Made by a program: the position numbers and the translations under genes
Assembly: GCF_015865035.1 (NCBI RefSeq)
Contig: NZ_JADZGI010000001.1
Span: forward strand, 1,798,001-1,862,000
Length of the DNA: 64,000 nucleotides
Source: Novosphingobium aureum
GTDB lineage: Bacteria; Pseudomonadota; Alphaproteobacteria; Sphingomonadales; Sphingomonadaceae
Direction: 5' to 3'
Notes under the pieces: model-generated
Database searches by the model: none
What the model was told of the DNA's origin: nothing
Seen by the model: only the letters and a program-made list of their open reading frames with translations
In this document: positions 50,128 to 59,123 of the stretch, in pieces
How positions within the stretch are numbered: position 1 is the first letter of the stretch
Layout: each line of letters begins with the position of its first letter

Positions 50128-52278
50128 ATGATCATGGGACAGGCCGGGATCTGGACGACCATTGCCTTCGGCTTCTACCTGAGCGGTGCGATCGCGCTCG
50201 CGACCGTGGCCTTTGTCCTGTGGCCACGCCGCCAGCGCCTCGGCATTGCCGCAACCGCGACCTTGACGGCACTGCTGCTCACCGCGATCTGGAGCATCAC
50301 CATAGCCGCCGGATCGCTCGGGGCGCTTGGCGCTCCCTGGGGCTCGCTGGCCGAAAGCGCACGCAATCTCGGCTGGCTCTTCGTCATCTACCGCTTGTTC
50401 GAGAGCGACGGGCGCCACGATACCCTTGCACCGATCCGTCCGGTCATCGTCTCGCTCGGTTTCGTCGAGCTCACGCACCTTGGCATCGACGTCGGCCTCG
50501 CCTGGCTCGCGCTCGAGGGCCGGGTGATGCACGTTGTCTTCGAGTTCAACGTGCTGTTCCGCTTGCTCGTCACGGTTGGCGGACTGGTACTGGTTCACAA
50601 TCTCTACGTCGGCGGCTCGCGCGAGGCGCGCGGGGCCCTGCGCTGGCCCGCGACCGGCCTTGCAGTGCTCTGGGCCTTCGATCTCAACCTTTACACCATC
50701 GCCTATCTTTCCAGCGGATGGCCCGCGGAACTGGGCGCGCTGCGCGGGCTGGCAGCCATTGCGCTGGCGGTCTTCGTCGGACTCTCGGTCGCGCACAACC
50801 GCGAGAACCTGCGCATTCGTCCCTCGCGTGCGGTGACCTTCCAGACGTTCTCGCTGCTCGTCATCGGGGTCTATCTCGTCGGCATGGTAGCGGTGGCGCA
50901 GTGGCTCTCCTATGCCGGGGGCAACTTCGCGCGGCTGGTCGAGCTCGCCTTCCTGACGCTGGCGAGCGCGATGGCGCTGGTGGTGTTGCCCTCGCGGCGC
51001 CTGCGCGCCTGGCTGCGGGTGGTCCTGACCAAGCACTTCTTCCAGCACCGCTACGACTATCGTGAGGAATGGCTGCGCTTTACCCGTACCATCGGTGGTG
51101 CGGGCGAGGGGGCGCCTCCGCTCGGCGAGCGCGTGGTGCGCTCGCTCGGCGACCTGTTCGAAAGTCCGGCAGGCCTTTTGCTGAGCCCCGGCGAGCAGGG
51201 CGAGCTGACGCTGGCCGCGCGCTGGAACTGGCCCGCAATCGAGGTCCCCGCAACCGCGCTGCCGCTCGAGAGCCAGCTTGCACTCGAACGCACCGGCTAC
51301 ATCGTCGATCTCGACGACCTGCGCGAGGGGTGCCTTCCCGCCGAGGACATGGTCGAACCCGAGATGCCTGCATGGCTGCGCGAGGACGCGCGTGCATGGG
51401 CGGTGATCCCGCTGGTGCACTACGAGCGTCTTGTCGGCGTGGTCGTGCTGGCGCGCCCGCAATACGTGCGCAAATTCGACTGGGAGGACTTCGACCTACT
51501 GCGCGTCGTCGGCCAGCAGCTGGCGAGTTATCTCTCCGAGAACGCCAGTCAGCTCGCGCTCGCCGAATCGAGCCGTTTCGAGGACTTCCACCGGCGCATC
51601 GCCTTCGTGATGCACGACATCAAGAACCTCGCCAGCCAGTTCAGCCTGCTCGCGCGCAATGCCGAACTGCATGCCGACAAGCCCGAGTTTCGCGCCGACA
51701 TGCTGGTGACGCTGCGCAATTCCTCTGAAAAGCTCAACGCACTGATCGCGCGCCTCGGGCGCTACGGCAACGCCGGGATCGAGGGGGGCGGGGCCGACCG
51801 GCTCGAGGCCCTGCGCACCGCTGACGTGCTCGATGCCGTGCTCGAGCGGTTCCGCGGCGCGGCACAGGTGAGCGCGACCGAGGTGCAGGACCTCGAGATC
51901 ACCGCCAGCCGCCATTCGCTCGAGCAGGTGCTCGTCCACCTCGTGCAGAACGCCGTCGATGCAGGCGAGCCGGGCAGTCCGGTGCTCGTTGCGGTCACCG
52001 CCGAGGGCCTCAACGCACGCTTCGAGGTGGTCGATTCCGGCTGCGGCATGTCGCCCGACTTCGTGCGCAACCGCCTGTTCAAGCCTTTCGTCTCGACCAA
52101 GTCGGGCGGTTTCGGCATCGGCGCTTTCGAGGCGCGCGAACTGGTGCGTGCGATGCGCGGACGGCTCGAGGTCGAATCGCGCGAAGGGCTGGGCTCGCGC
52201 TTCATCGTCCACATTCCGCTCGCCGCTGCGGCGGGGATTTACCAGACACTCACTCGTAACGACCAGAAAGTAGCCTGA
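50128..52278 (+). CDS. prsK: XrtA/PEP-CTERM system histidine kinase PrsK
   Basis: 716 residues. Eight or nine N-terminal membrane helices (about residues 8-290) form the sensor; then a GAF-like domain (about 320-470) and the kinase core. The phospho-acceptor lies in FVMHDIKNLASQFS with His496; the N-box VLVHLVQNAVDAGE, G1 DSGCGMS, and G2 SGGFGIGAF are all present. It is the sensor for the PrsR regulator and the XrtA regulon; the signal is unknown. Its stop overlaps prsR by one base (TGATG). Confidence 0.93.
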   Translation: MIMGQAGIWTTIAFGFYLSGAIALATVAFVLWPRRQRLGIAATATLTALLLTAIWSITIAAGSLGALGAPWGSLAESARNLGWLFVIYRLFESDGRHDTLAPIRPVIVSLGFVELTHLGIDVGLAWLALEGRVMHVVFEFNVLFRLLVTVGGLVLVHNLYVGGSREARGALRWPATGLAVLWAFDLNLYTIAYLSSGWPAELGALRGLAAIALAVFVGLSVAHNRENLRIRPSRAVTFQTFSLLVIGVYLVGMVAVAQWLSYAGGNFARLVELAFLTLASAMALVVLPSRRLRAWLRVVLTKHFFQHRYDYREEWLRFTRTIGGAGEGAPPLGERVVRSLGDLFESPAGLLLSPGEQGELTLAARWNWPAIEVPATALPLESQLALERTGYIVDLDDLREGCLPAEDMVEPEMPAWLREDARAWAVIPLVHYERLVGVVVLARPQYVRKFDWEDFDLLRVVGQQLASYLSENASQLALAESSRFEDFHRRIAFVMHDIKNLASQFSLLARNAELHADKPEFRADMLVTLRNSSEKLNALIARLGRYGNAGIEGGGADRLEALRTADVLDAVLERFRGAAQVSATEVQDLEITASRHSLEQVLVHLVQNAVDAGEPGSPVLVAVTAEGLNARFEVVDSGCGMSPDFVRNRLFKPFVSTKSGGFGIGAFEARELVRAMRGRLEVESREGLGSRFIVHIPLAAAAGIYQTLTRNDQKVA

Positions 52279-53654
52279 TGAGCCAGAACCGTGCGGACCA
52301 GCTGCCCAAGCTGCTGATCGTCGAGGACGATCCCGGCCTGCAGGCCCAGCTCAAGTGGGCCTACGAGGACTTTCAGGTCTTCGTCGCAGGGGACCGCGCC
52401 TCCGCACTGGCCACGCTGCGCTCGGAGGTTCCGGATGTGGTGACGCTCGATCTCGGCCTGCCGCCAGATCCCGACGGCACCAGCGAAGGCTTCGCGGTGC
52501 TCGACGAGATCATGGCGCTCAAGCCCGATACCAAGGTCATCGTCGCCAGCGGCCATGGCGCGCGCGAGAGCGCGCTCGGCGCCATCGCGCAAGGGGCCTA
52601 CGATTTCTACCAGAAGCCGGTCGACATCGATTCGCTGGGCCTGATCGTCCGCCGCGCGCTGCAGGTGCACCGCCTCGAGGAGGAGAACCGCCGTCTCGCC
52701 TCGCGGGTGGCGAAGGACGAGAAGGTGCTCGGTCGCATGATCACCGCCGCGCCCGAGATGCTGCGCGTGGCGCGTACCATCGAGCGCGTTGCCAACACCA
52801 ACGTCTCGGTCATGCTGCTCGGCGCCAGCGGGACCGGCAAGGAACTGCTCGCGCGCGGGCTCCACGAGGCGAGTGACCGCTCGGGCGGCGAATTCGTCGC
52901 CATCAATTGCGCCGCGATCCCCGAGAACCTGCTCGAGAGCGAGCTGTTCGGCCACGAGAAGGGCGCCTTTACCGGCGCGGTCAAGACCACGCCCGGCAAG
53001 ATCGAGCAGGCCGCGGGCGGTACCCTGTTCCTCGACGAGGTCGGCGACATTCCGCTCCAGCTGCAGGTCAAGCTGCTGCGCTTCCTGCAGGAGCGCGTGA
53101 TCGAGCGTGTGGGCAGCCGCGAATCGATCCCGGTCGACACGCGCATCGTGTGCGCCACCCACCAGAACCTCGACGCCATGATTGCCGAGAATCGCTTTCG
53201 CGAGGACCTCTACTATCGTCTCGCTGAGATCGTGGTGAAGATCCCCAGCCTTGCCGAGCGGCCCGGCGATGCGACGCTTCTCGCCAAGTCCTTCCTCACC
53301 CGGTTCGCCGCCGAGATGAATCCGCGCGTGCGCGGCTTCGCCAGCGATGCGCTGGCAGCGATCGATGCCTGGTCATGGCCGGGCAACGTGCGCGAGCTGG
53401 AAAACCGCGTGAAGCGTGCGGTGATCATGGCCGACGAGAAGCTGGTCAGCGCCGCCGACCTCGACCTGCTCGAACCCGACGAACAGGTGATCAACGCGCT
53501 CAACCTAAAGAGCGCGCGCGAGCAATCCGACCGCAAGGTGATCCGCCACGCCCTCGCGCGCAGCGAAGGCAACATTTCCAGTACCGCCAAGATGCTCGGG
53601 ATCAGCCGACCCACGCTTTATGACCTGCTCAAGCAGTACGATCTTCAGGCCTGA
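52278..53654 (+). CDS. prsR: XrtA/PEP-CTERM system response regulator PrsR (sigma-54-dependent)
   Basis: 458 residues in NtrC form: receiver domain 1-120 with phospho-Asp58 in TLDLGLPPDPDG and the switch Lys in YQKPVDIDS; central AAA+ domain about 150-385 with Walker A GASGTGKEL and the sigma-54-contacting loop EKGAFTGAV; Walker B GGTLFLDEVGDI; and a Fis-type HTH at the end (NISSTAKMLGISRPTLYDLL). The GAFTGA loop is intact, so it should activate sigma-54 promoters. Its likely target is the element upstream of this operon. Confidence 0.94.
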   Translation: MSQNRADQLPKLLIVEDDPGLQAQLKWAYEDFQVFVAGDRASALATLRSEVPDVVTLDLGLPPDPDGTSEGFAVLDEIMALKPDTKVIVASGHGARESALGAIAQGAYDFYQKPVDIDSLGLIVRRALQVHRLEEENRRLASRVAKDEKVLGRMITAAPEMLRVARTIERVANTNVSVMLLGASGTGKELLARGLHEASDRSGGEFVAINCAAIPENLLESELFGHEKGAFTGAVKTTPGKIEQAAGGTLFLDEVGDIPLQLQVKLLRFLQERVIERVGSRESIPVDTRIVCATHQNLDAMIAENRFREDLYYRLAEIVVKIPSLAERPGDATLLAKSFLTRFAAEMNPRVRGFASDALAAIDAWSWPGNVRELENRVKRAVIMADEKLVSAADLDLLEPDEQVINALNLKSAREQSDRKVIRHALARSEGNISSTAKMLGISRPTLYDLLKQYDLQA

Positions 53655-55533
53655 GGAGCACGCGGGCACGGTCGCAAGAGGCAGCAAGGCACGCTTCGCA
53701 CTCGTTCTGGGCACAGTACTGGCGGGTTGCAGTGCCCTTGCCGTTCTGAGCCTCGTGCCCAGTACCCCGGGATATGCCGGCAGCCTCTTCGGCGCATCCT
53801 CGGGTGATGCCGGGAAGGCCGAAGCGCGCGAGGACGTGGCGGGTCTGATCGAGACCGCACGCAAGGCGCTTTCACGCGGAGACGGCATTGCGGCCGAGAT
53901 GAAGCTGCGTGCCGCTCTCGACAGCGGCGCACAGCGCAGCGACGTCGCTGCCTGGATGGGCGAGGCCTATCTTGCGCAGAACGATCCCGACCGTGCGCGC
54001 GAATGGCTCGCACCGGGCGAATTTTCAGGCAGCAGCGCCGCTCCCGGCTGGCGGGCGCGGGCGCAGCTGGCGCGGATCGATGGCGATCTCGATGCGGCGG
54101 CGCAGGCTTTCGACAAGGCGCTCGCCCTCAGCCCTGACGACGCGGGCCTCTGGATCGAACTGGCGCGGCTTCGTTACGTTCGAGGCCAGCATCTCGCTGC
54201 CATCGCGGCGGGCGAGCATGCACTCGAGCTCGCGCCGGACAACGTGCTCGCGCTCCAGTTCAAGGGACAACTGGTGCGCGACAGCCGGGGCTTGCGGGCC
54301 GCGCTGCCCTGGTTCGAACGCGCGCGCGCGCAGCAGCCGCACTTCGTGCCCGTGCTGCTCGACGAAGCAGCGACGCTGGCCGAACTGGGCAGGGCAAGCG
54401 AGGCGCTCGCCCGGACGCGCGAGGCGCTGGCACGCGAGCCGACGAACCCGCGCGCCTTCTACATCCAGTCGGTGATCGCGGCGCGCGCGGGTGACTATGC
54501 GCTTGCCCGCAGGCTGCTGATGCGCACGCGCGGTGCGCTCGACGGTCAACCGGGCACCTTGCTGCTGCAGGGCCTGCTCGATCTCGTCGCTGGCAACCCG
54601 GCAGCGGCATCCGAGGCGCTCGAGACGGTGCTACGCGCGCGTCCCGACAACCGCCGGGCGCGCGACCTGCTTGCCGCCGCGATCTATCGCAGTGGGGAAT
54701 ACCGTTATCTCACCTTGCGCTTTGCCGAGGATGTCGCGCGCGACGATGCCTCGCCCTACCTGCTGACCCGTGTCGCGCGTGCCTACGAGGCGCTCGACGA
54801 GCGGGGCAAGGCGGGCGAACTGCTCGATCGTGCCGCGCGCATGCGCACTGCGTCGCTGCGTGTGGTCGGGGCGACGTCGCGGATCGGCGACCTGCTGGCG
54901 CAGGGCAAGCCGCAGGCGGCGCGCAGCGAAGCCGAGGCCGCACTGGCGCGCGATGCCGGCTTTTATGACAACCTTTCGCTGGCTGGCGACGCTGAACTCG
55001 CCGCAGGCAAGCCGCGCCTCGCACAGGAGCGCTATGCGCGCGCCGCCGCGATCCGCCACCCCGAAAGCCTGTTCCTGCGCCGCTATCGCGCCTTCAGGGC
55101 AGCCGGGGACAGCGAGGCTGCGCACGCGCTGCTTGGCGACTACCTTGGGCAGAACCCGCAGAGCCATGCGGCCTTGCGTCTGGCCGCGAGCGAGGCGGCA
55201 GGCCTTGGCGACATCGCGCGCGCGCGCCGCATTCTCGCATGGCTGCGCGCGAACGGTGAGGGCAGCGACGTGCGGCTGCTCTCGGAGCTTGTCGTGCTCG
55301 AGGTTGGCGAGGGCGACGCGCAGGCCGCGCGCGCGACGGCGTGGGCCGCCTACCGCCTCCAGCGCTCGAACCCGCTCGCGACGCAGGCGCTGGCCTATGC
55401 TCAGGCCGCGCGTGGCGGCGATCCGCGCATGGCCGCGGCGCTGCTCGACAAGGCCGGGAAGATGGTCGGGCCAACGAGCCTCATCGAGCGAACCCGCGCC
55501 ATGCTGGGCGAGAGCGAGGCGGGCAGCACCTAG
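53620..55533 (+). CDS. prsT: XrtA/PEP-CTERM system TPR protein PrsT
   Basis: 637 residues; starts at ATG 53620, overlapping prsR by 35 bp, with no later ATG, GTG or TTG before the hydrophobic region. Residues about 26-48 (ALVLGTVLAGCSALAVLSLVP) contain a lipobox-like LAGC, so it is either a lipoprotein (Cys37) or an N-terminally anchored membrane protein. The rest is TPR repeats (34-residue pairs with W/Y-A-L-P patterns, such as DDAGLWIELARLRYVRGQHLAAIAAG broken here). Shorter than the roughly 900-residue PrsT of other groups. Probably scaffolds polymer assembly or secretion. Confidence 0.85.
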   Translation: MTCSSSTIFRPEEHAGTVARGSKARFALVLGTVLAGCSALAVLSLVPSTPGYAGSLFGASSGDAGKAEAREDVAGLIETARKALSRGDGIAAEMKLRAALDSGAQRSDVAAWMGEAYLAQNDPDRAREWLAPGEFSGSSAAPGWRARAQLARIDGDLDAAAQAFDKALALSPDDAGLWIELARLRYVRGQHLAAIAAGEHALELAPDNVLALQFKGQLVRDSRGLRAALPWFERARAQQPHFVPVLLDEAATLAELGRASEALARTREALAREPTNPRAFYIQSVIAARAGDYALARRLLMRTRGALDGQPGTLLLQGLLDLVAGNPAAASEALETVLRARPDNRRARDLLAAAIYRSGEYRYLTLRFAEDVARDDASPYLLTRVARAYEALDERGKAGELLDRAARMRTASLRVVGATSRIGDLLAQGKPQAARSEAEAALARDAGFYDNLSLAGDAELAAGKPRLAQERYARAAAIRHPESLFLRRYRAFRAAGDSEAAHALLGDYLGQNPQSHAALRLAASEAAGLGDIARARRILAWLRANGEGSDVRLLSELVVLEVGEGDAQAARATAWAAYRLQRSNPLATQALAYAQAARGGDPRMAAALLDKAGKMVGPTSLIERTRAMLGESEAGST

Positions 55534-55550
55534 GGGGCATAGCCAAATTC

Positions 55551-55582
55551 GAATGTCCGGTTTCGACCGATTGCGGACATTC
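55551..55582. promoter_or_regulatory. 9-bp inverted repeat between prsT and the VOC gene
   Basis: GAATGTCCG (55551-55559) and CGGACATTC (55574-55582) are exact reverse complements with a 14-bp loop, beginning 18 bp after the prsT stop. No T-run follows, so it is more likely an operator or an RNA structure than an intrinsic terminator. Confidence 0.45.
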
Positions 55583-55671
55583 CGAGGGCCGGGGGTGACT
55601 GCAGGTTACGTGCCTGTTAGGTAAGACCGCTAATGGCGATCGGAAGTTGATAAGCCTTCAGGAGAGTATGC

Positions 55672-56070
55672 GTGCTTTTTCACACCATGGTCGGATCGAA
55701 CGACATTGAGCGATCCAAGCGCTTCTACGACACGGTGCTCGGCACCTTGGGTGCAGGGGAAGGGACGCGGAACATCGCCGACAGCGGCCATATCCGTCTG
55801 ATCTACAATAACGGCAACGGAGCCAACTTCATCGTCAGCCAGCCGATCAACGACGAACCGGCAAGTGTCGCCAACGGCAGTACGGTCGCCTTTTCCTGCG
55901 ACTCGCCCGAGCAGGTGAAGCAGCTTCACGATACCGCTGTTGCCGCTGGCGGAACCTCGATCGAAGCTCCGCCCGGACCTCGCGAAACTGCCTCCATGGG
56001 CACCATCGAACTGGCTTATTTTCGTGATCCCGACGGCAACAAACTGTGCGGAATTCATTTTCCTGCCTGA
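55672..56070 (+). CDS. VOC-family protein, paralogue of the formaldehyde-operon VOC
   Basis: 132 residues from GTG 55672; RBS AGGAGAG at 55660-55666 (about 5 nt before). It shares with the protein at 4106 the start pattern HTMVGSNDIERSKRFYDTV, the VANGSTV region, and the end YFRDPDGNKLCGIHF, with intact positions for the metal ligands. A single VOC domain, probably acting on a glutathione adduct or related aldehyde. It is not close to a partner enzyme. Confidence 0.82.
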   Translation: MLFHTMVGSNDIERSKRFYDTVLGTLGAGEGTRNIADSGHIRLIYNNGNGANFIVSQPINDEPASVANGSTVAFSCDSPEQVKQLHDTAVAAGGTSIEAPPGPRETASMGTIELAYFRDPDGNKLCGIHFPA

Positions 56071-56236
56071 TCCGTCCAGTACGGGTCTGCTTCTAAACCT
56101 AGCGGATTTCGATCACGCGATCCCGCGAACGTCTGCAATCCACCCCAAGTCGGTCGCTCCGGTCACTGCCGAATTTGTCCGCGCGGCCTAGGGTCCTGAC
56201 CCTGGGCACAGGGCCTGCCTGACCTCGAAAGCGCGC

Positions 56237-57109
56237 TTACTTCTTGGGCTGGTAGGTCTGCTCGATGCCGGGGAAGCTGCGCGCACGCACTTCGGCGGCG
56301 TAAGTCTCAGCCGCGCCCGAGATCAGCCCGGCGATGTCGGCGTAGCGCTTCACGAAGCGCGGTACGCGTTCGAACATGCCGCACATGTCCTCGGTGACGA
56401 GCACCTGTCCGTCGCACTGGGCCGAACCGCCGATGCCGATCGAGGGGCAGGCGATGGCCTTGGTCGCGGCGATCGCGATGGGCTCCACCACGCCCTCGAT
56501 CACCACTGCGAAAGCGCCTGCATCATCGAGCGACTTGGCATCGGCAACGATCTTGTCGGCCTCGGCATCGCTGCGTCCGCGCGCATTGTAGCCGCCCAGC
56601 ACGTTGACCGCCTGGGGCGTGAGGCCGACATGGCCCATCACCGGGATGCCGCGTTGCGAGAGGAACGCGACGGTTTCGGCCATGGCCTCGCCACCCTCGA
56701 GCTTGACCGCGGCACAGCCGGTCTCCTTGAGCAGGCGCGCGGCGTTCTCGAAAGCCTGCTGCGGGGATTGCTCGTAGGTACCGAAAGGCATGTCGACCAC
56801 GACCGCCGCATGATAGCTGCCGCGCACCACTGCCGCGCCGTGGTTGATCATCATGTCGAGCGTGACCGGGACGCTCGAGGGCAATCCGTAGATGACCTGG
56901 CCGAGGCTGTCGCCGACCAGCAGCAGGTCGCAGTGCGCATCGAGCAACTGCGCCTGGCGCGCGGTATAGGCGGTGAGCATGACGATCGGCTCTGCGGTCA
57001 CGCCGTCCTTCTTGCGGCGGCGGATCGCGGGGATCGTCAGGCGCTTCATCGGCGCGGGGGTGGGCGTGGCGCGACTGGTCGCGGTGTCGATTTGGAAAGT
57101 CGTGGACAT
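56237..57109 (-). CDS. panB: 3-methyl-2-oxobutanoate hydroxymethyltransferase
   Basis: 290 residues from the ATG at 57107-57109 (MSTTFQIDTATSR). PanB TIM-barrel features: MLTAYTARQAQLLDAHCDLLLVGDSLGQ with the metal-binding Asp, VDMPFGTYE, KLEGGEAMAETV, GHVGLTPQAVNVLGGY, and IGGSAQCDGQVLVTEDMCG. It uses 5,10-methylene-THF to form ketopantoate, the first committed step to pantothenate and CoA. Ends 167 bp from the VOC gene. No panC is adjacent. Confidence 0.96.
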   Translation of the reverse strand: MSTTFQIDTATSRATPTPAPMKRLTIPAIRRRKKDGVTAEPIVMLTAYTARQAQLLDAHCDLLLVGDSLGQVIYGLPSSVPVTLDMMINHGAAVVRGSYHAAVVVDMPFGTYEQSPQQAFENAARLLKETGCAAVKLEGGEAMAETVAFLSQRGIPVMGHVGLTPQAVNVLGGYNARGRSDAEADKIVADAKSLDDAGAFAVVIEGVVEPIAIAATKAIACPSIGIGGSAQCDGQVLVTEDMCGMFERVPRFVKRYADIAGLISGAAETYAAEVRARSFPGIEQTYQPKK

Positions 57110-57329
57110 GGGCGGGCTTGTAGCCGGGCATTCGGGCCGGGGCAAACGCCGCATTGATGCAGTTTACCCGCATCTATCGGGACGGGTGCGTGACCTTCGC
57201 GAAGTCGCATCGAGGGTAGAGGACGGATTTTCCGGGCATAGTCCCGCGCCTTGCGCGCTGTTGGCCCTTGCCAAGCGGTCGCAGTGCGGTAGCGTCTGCC
57301 CCAATAACGAATTCAGGGATCCCCCATAC

Positions 57330-58880
57330 ATGTTCGGACGCGTCAAGCCGCTCGACGCCATTCTGGCCACGGCGGAAAAGAAATCACTCCATCGCACCCT
57401 GGGTGCCGTGCAGCTCACGCTGCTGGGCGTCGGTGCGATCATCGGCACGGGTATCTTCGTGCTCACCTCCGAGGCAGCACAGAAGGCCGGTCCCGGCATG
57501 ATGTGGGCCTTTGTCATCGCCGCCGTGGTGTGCGGCGTGGCAGCGCTGTGCTATTCCGAGATCGCCTCGATGGTGCCGGTCTCGGGCTCGGCTTACACCT
57601 ATACCTACGCGGTGATGGGCGAACTGCTGGCCTGGATGGTCGGCTGGGCGCTGATCCTCGAGTACGCGGTCGCGGCCAGCGCGGTCTCGGTCGGCTGGTC
57701 GGGCTATTTCGTCGGCCTGCTGCACAGCTGGGGCATAGAACTGCCCCATGCGCTGATCGTCGGACCCTATGCCGATGGCATCGTCAACCTGCCCGCACTG
57801 GTGATCGCGTTGCTGGTCACCGCGCTGCTGATGGTCGGGACGACCGAGAGCGCGCGGGTCAACGCGGTCCTCGTCGCGATCAAGGTCACCGCTCTCACCG
57901 TGTTCATCGCGCTGACGCTGCCGGTCATCAAGGGTGCCAACTTCGAGCCCTTCATGCCCAACGGCTGGTTCGGCAACGGCCATGGCGCAGGCCTTGGTGC
58001 AGTGGGTGCCGCAGCTTCTATCTTCTTTGCCTACGTCGGCTTCGACGCGGTCTCGACCGCGGCCGAGGAAACCAAGAACCCGCAGCGCAACGTGCCCATC
58101 GGCCTGATCGGCAGCCTCGTGATCTGCACCGTGTTCTACCTGCTCGTCGCCGCCGGTGCGATCGGTGCGATCGGCGCGCAGCCGGTTTCGGGTCCGGGAG
58201 GCGAGGTCCTCGCCCCGGGTACGCCCGAGATGGCTGCACAGTGCAAGGCCATTGCCGCTGCCGCGACCGAGCCGCTGGTCTGCTCGCGCGAGGCGCTGGC
58301 TCACGTGCTGCGCGCGGTCGGCTGGGAACGCCTAGGTGACCTCATCGGCGTTGCCGCCTTCCTGGCGCTGCCCTCGGTCATTCTGATCATGCTCTTTGGC
58401 CAGACCCGCATCTTCTTCGTCATGGCGCGCGATGGCCTGCTTCCCGAGAAGCTCGCCGCGATCCATCCCAAGTGGAAGACCCCGCACATCGTGACGATGA
58501 TCACCGGCGTCGCGGTGGCCTTCTTCGCCGCCTTCCTGCCGGTCGGCCAGCTTGCCGACATCTCCAACTCGGGCACGCTGTTCGCCTTCTTCATGGTGGC
58601 GATCGCGGTGCTGATCCTGCGCCGCACCCAGCCCAACCGTGAACGTCCCTTCCGGACCCCGCTGGTATGGGTGGTCGCGCCGCTCGCCGCGCTGGGCTGC
58701 CTCGGGCTCTACGCCAACCTGCCGTTCGAGGCGAAGATGGTGCTGCCGGTCTGGGGCGGCATCGGCCTCGTCGTCTACTTCGCCTACGGCTATCGCAAGA
58801 GTCACGTCGGGCGCGGTCTCGTCGAGGTCCACGAGAGCGACGCCGATGCGCCGCCGCAGCCGGTCCCGCCGATCGACTGA
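57330..58880 (+). CDS. amino acid permease (APC family)
   Basis: 516 residues from ATG 57330. Twelve hydrophobic helices are recognisable; the first includes the APC signature LLGVGAIIGTGIFVL, followed by MVPVSGSAYTYTYAVMGEL. FFAYVGFDAVSTAAEETKNPQRNVP is helix 6-7 loop of the CAT/cationic-amino-acid branch. It imports amino acids, probably cationic or broad-range. Divergent from panB. It ends 30 bp before a strong terminator. Confidence 0.93.
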   Translation: MFGRVKPLDAILATAEKKSLHRTLGAVQLTLLGVGAIIGTGIFVLTSEAAQKAGPGMMWAFVIAAVVCGVAALCYSEIASMVPVSGSAYTYTYAVMGELLAWMVGWALILEYAVAASAVSVGWSGYFVGLLHSWGIELPHALIVGPYADGIVNLPALVIALLVTALLMVGTTESARVNAVLVAIKVTALTVFIALTLPVIKGANFEPFMPNGWFGNGHGAGLGAVGAAASIFFAYVGFDAVSTAAEETKNPQRNVPIGLIGSLVICTVFYLLVAAGAIGAIGAQPVSGPGGEVLAPGTPEMAAQCKAIAAAATEPLVCSREALAHVLRAVGWERLGDLIGVAAFLALPSVILIMLFGQTRIFFVMARDGLLPEKLAAIHPKWKTPHIVTMITGVAVAFFAAFLPVGQLADISNSGTLFAFFMVAIAVLILRRTQPNRERPFRTPLVWVVAPLAALGCLGLYANLPFEAKMVLPVWGGIGLVVYFAYGYRKSHVGRGLVEVHESDADAPPQPVPPID

Positions 58881-58910
58881 TCGCGCCGGCAAGTCTATCA
58901 TCGACAAGGG

Positions 58911-58938
58911 AAAGGGGAGCCTGCGGGCTCCCCTTTTT
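58911..58938 (+). terminator. rho-independent terminator of the permease gene
   Basis: GGGGAGCC (58914-58921) pairs with GGCTCCCC (58926-58933) around TGCG, preceded by AAA and followed by TTTTT (58934-58938), 30 bp after the permease stop. Confidence 0.92.
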
Positions 58939-59072
58939 CGTTGGCTTGCGGCCGGTTTGCGCATGGCGCGTGCACAGCTTGTGCGCAGGTCATGCACTCT
59001 TCCTCCACCGTTTTTCCACAGGCCTGCCCACAAGGCACCGGCCAAATCGCGCTTGAAACCCCGGCGCAGTGA

Positions 59073-59087
59073 GAACATAATAGGAAC
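59073..59087. promoter_or_regulatory. SOS box (LexA site) of imuA-imuB
   Basis: GAACATAATAGGAAC, the alphaproteobacterial GAAC-N7-GAAC direct repeat (the reverse complement of GTTC-N7-GTTC). It ends 36 bp upstream of the imuA start codon, as expected for a LexA-repressed promoter. Confidence 0.88.
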
Positions 59088-59123
59088 ATAACTCAGGTTC
59101 CGTTCTCAAGCCGGTGCGATCCC

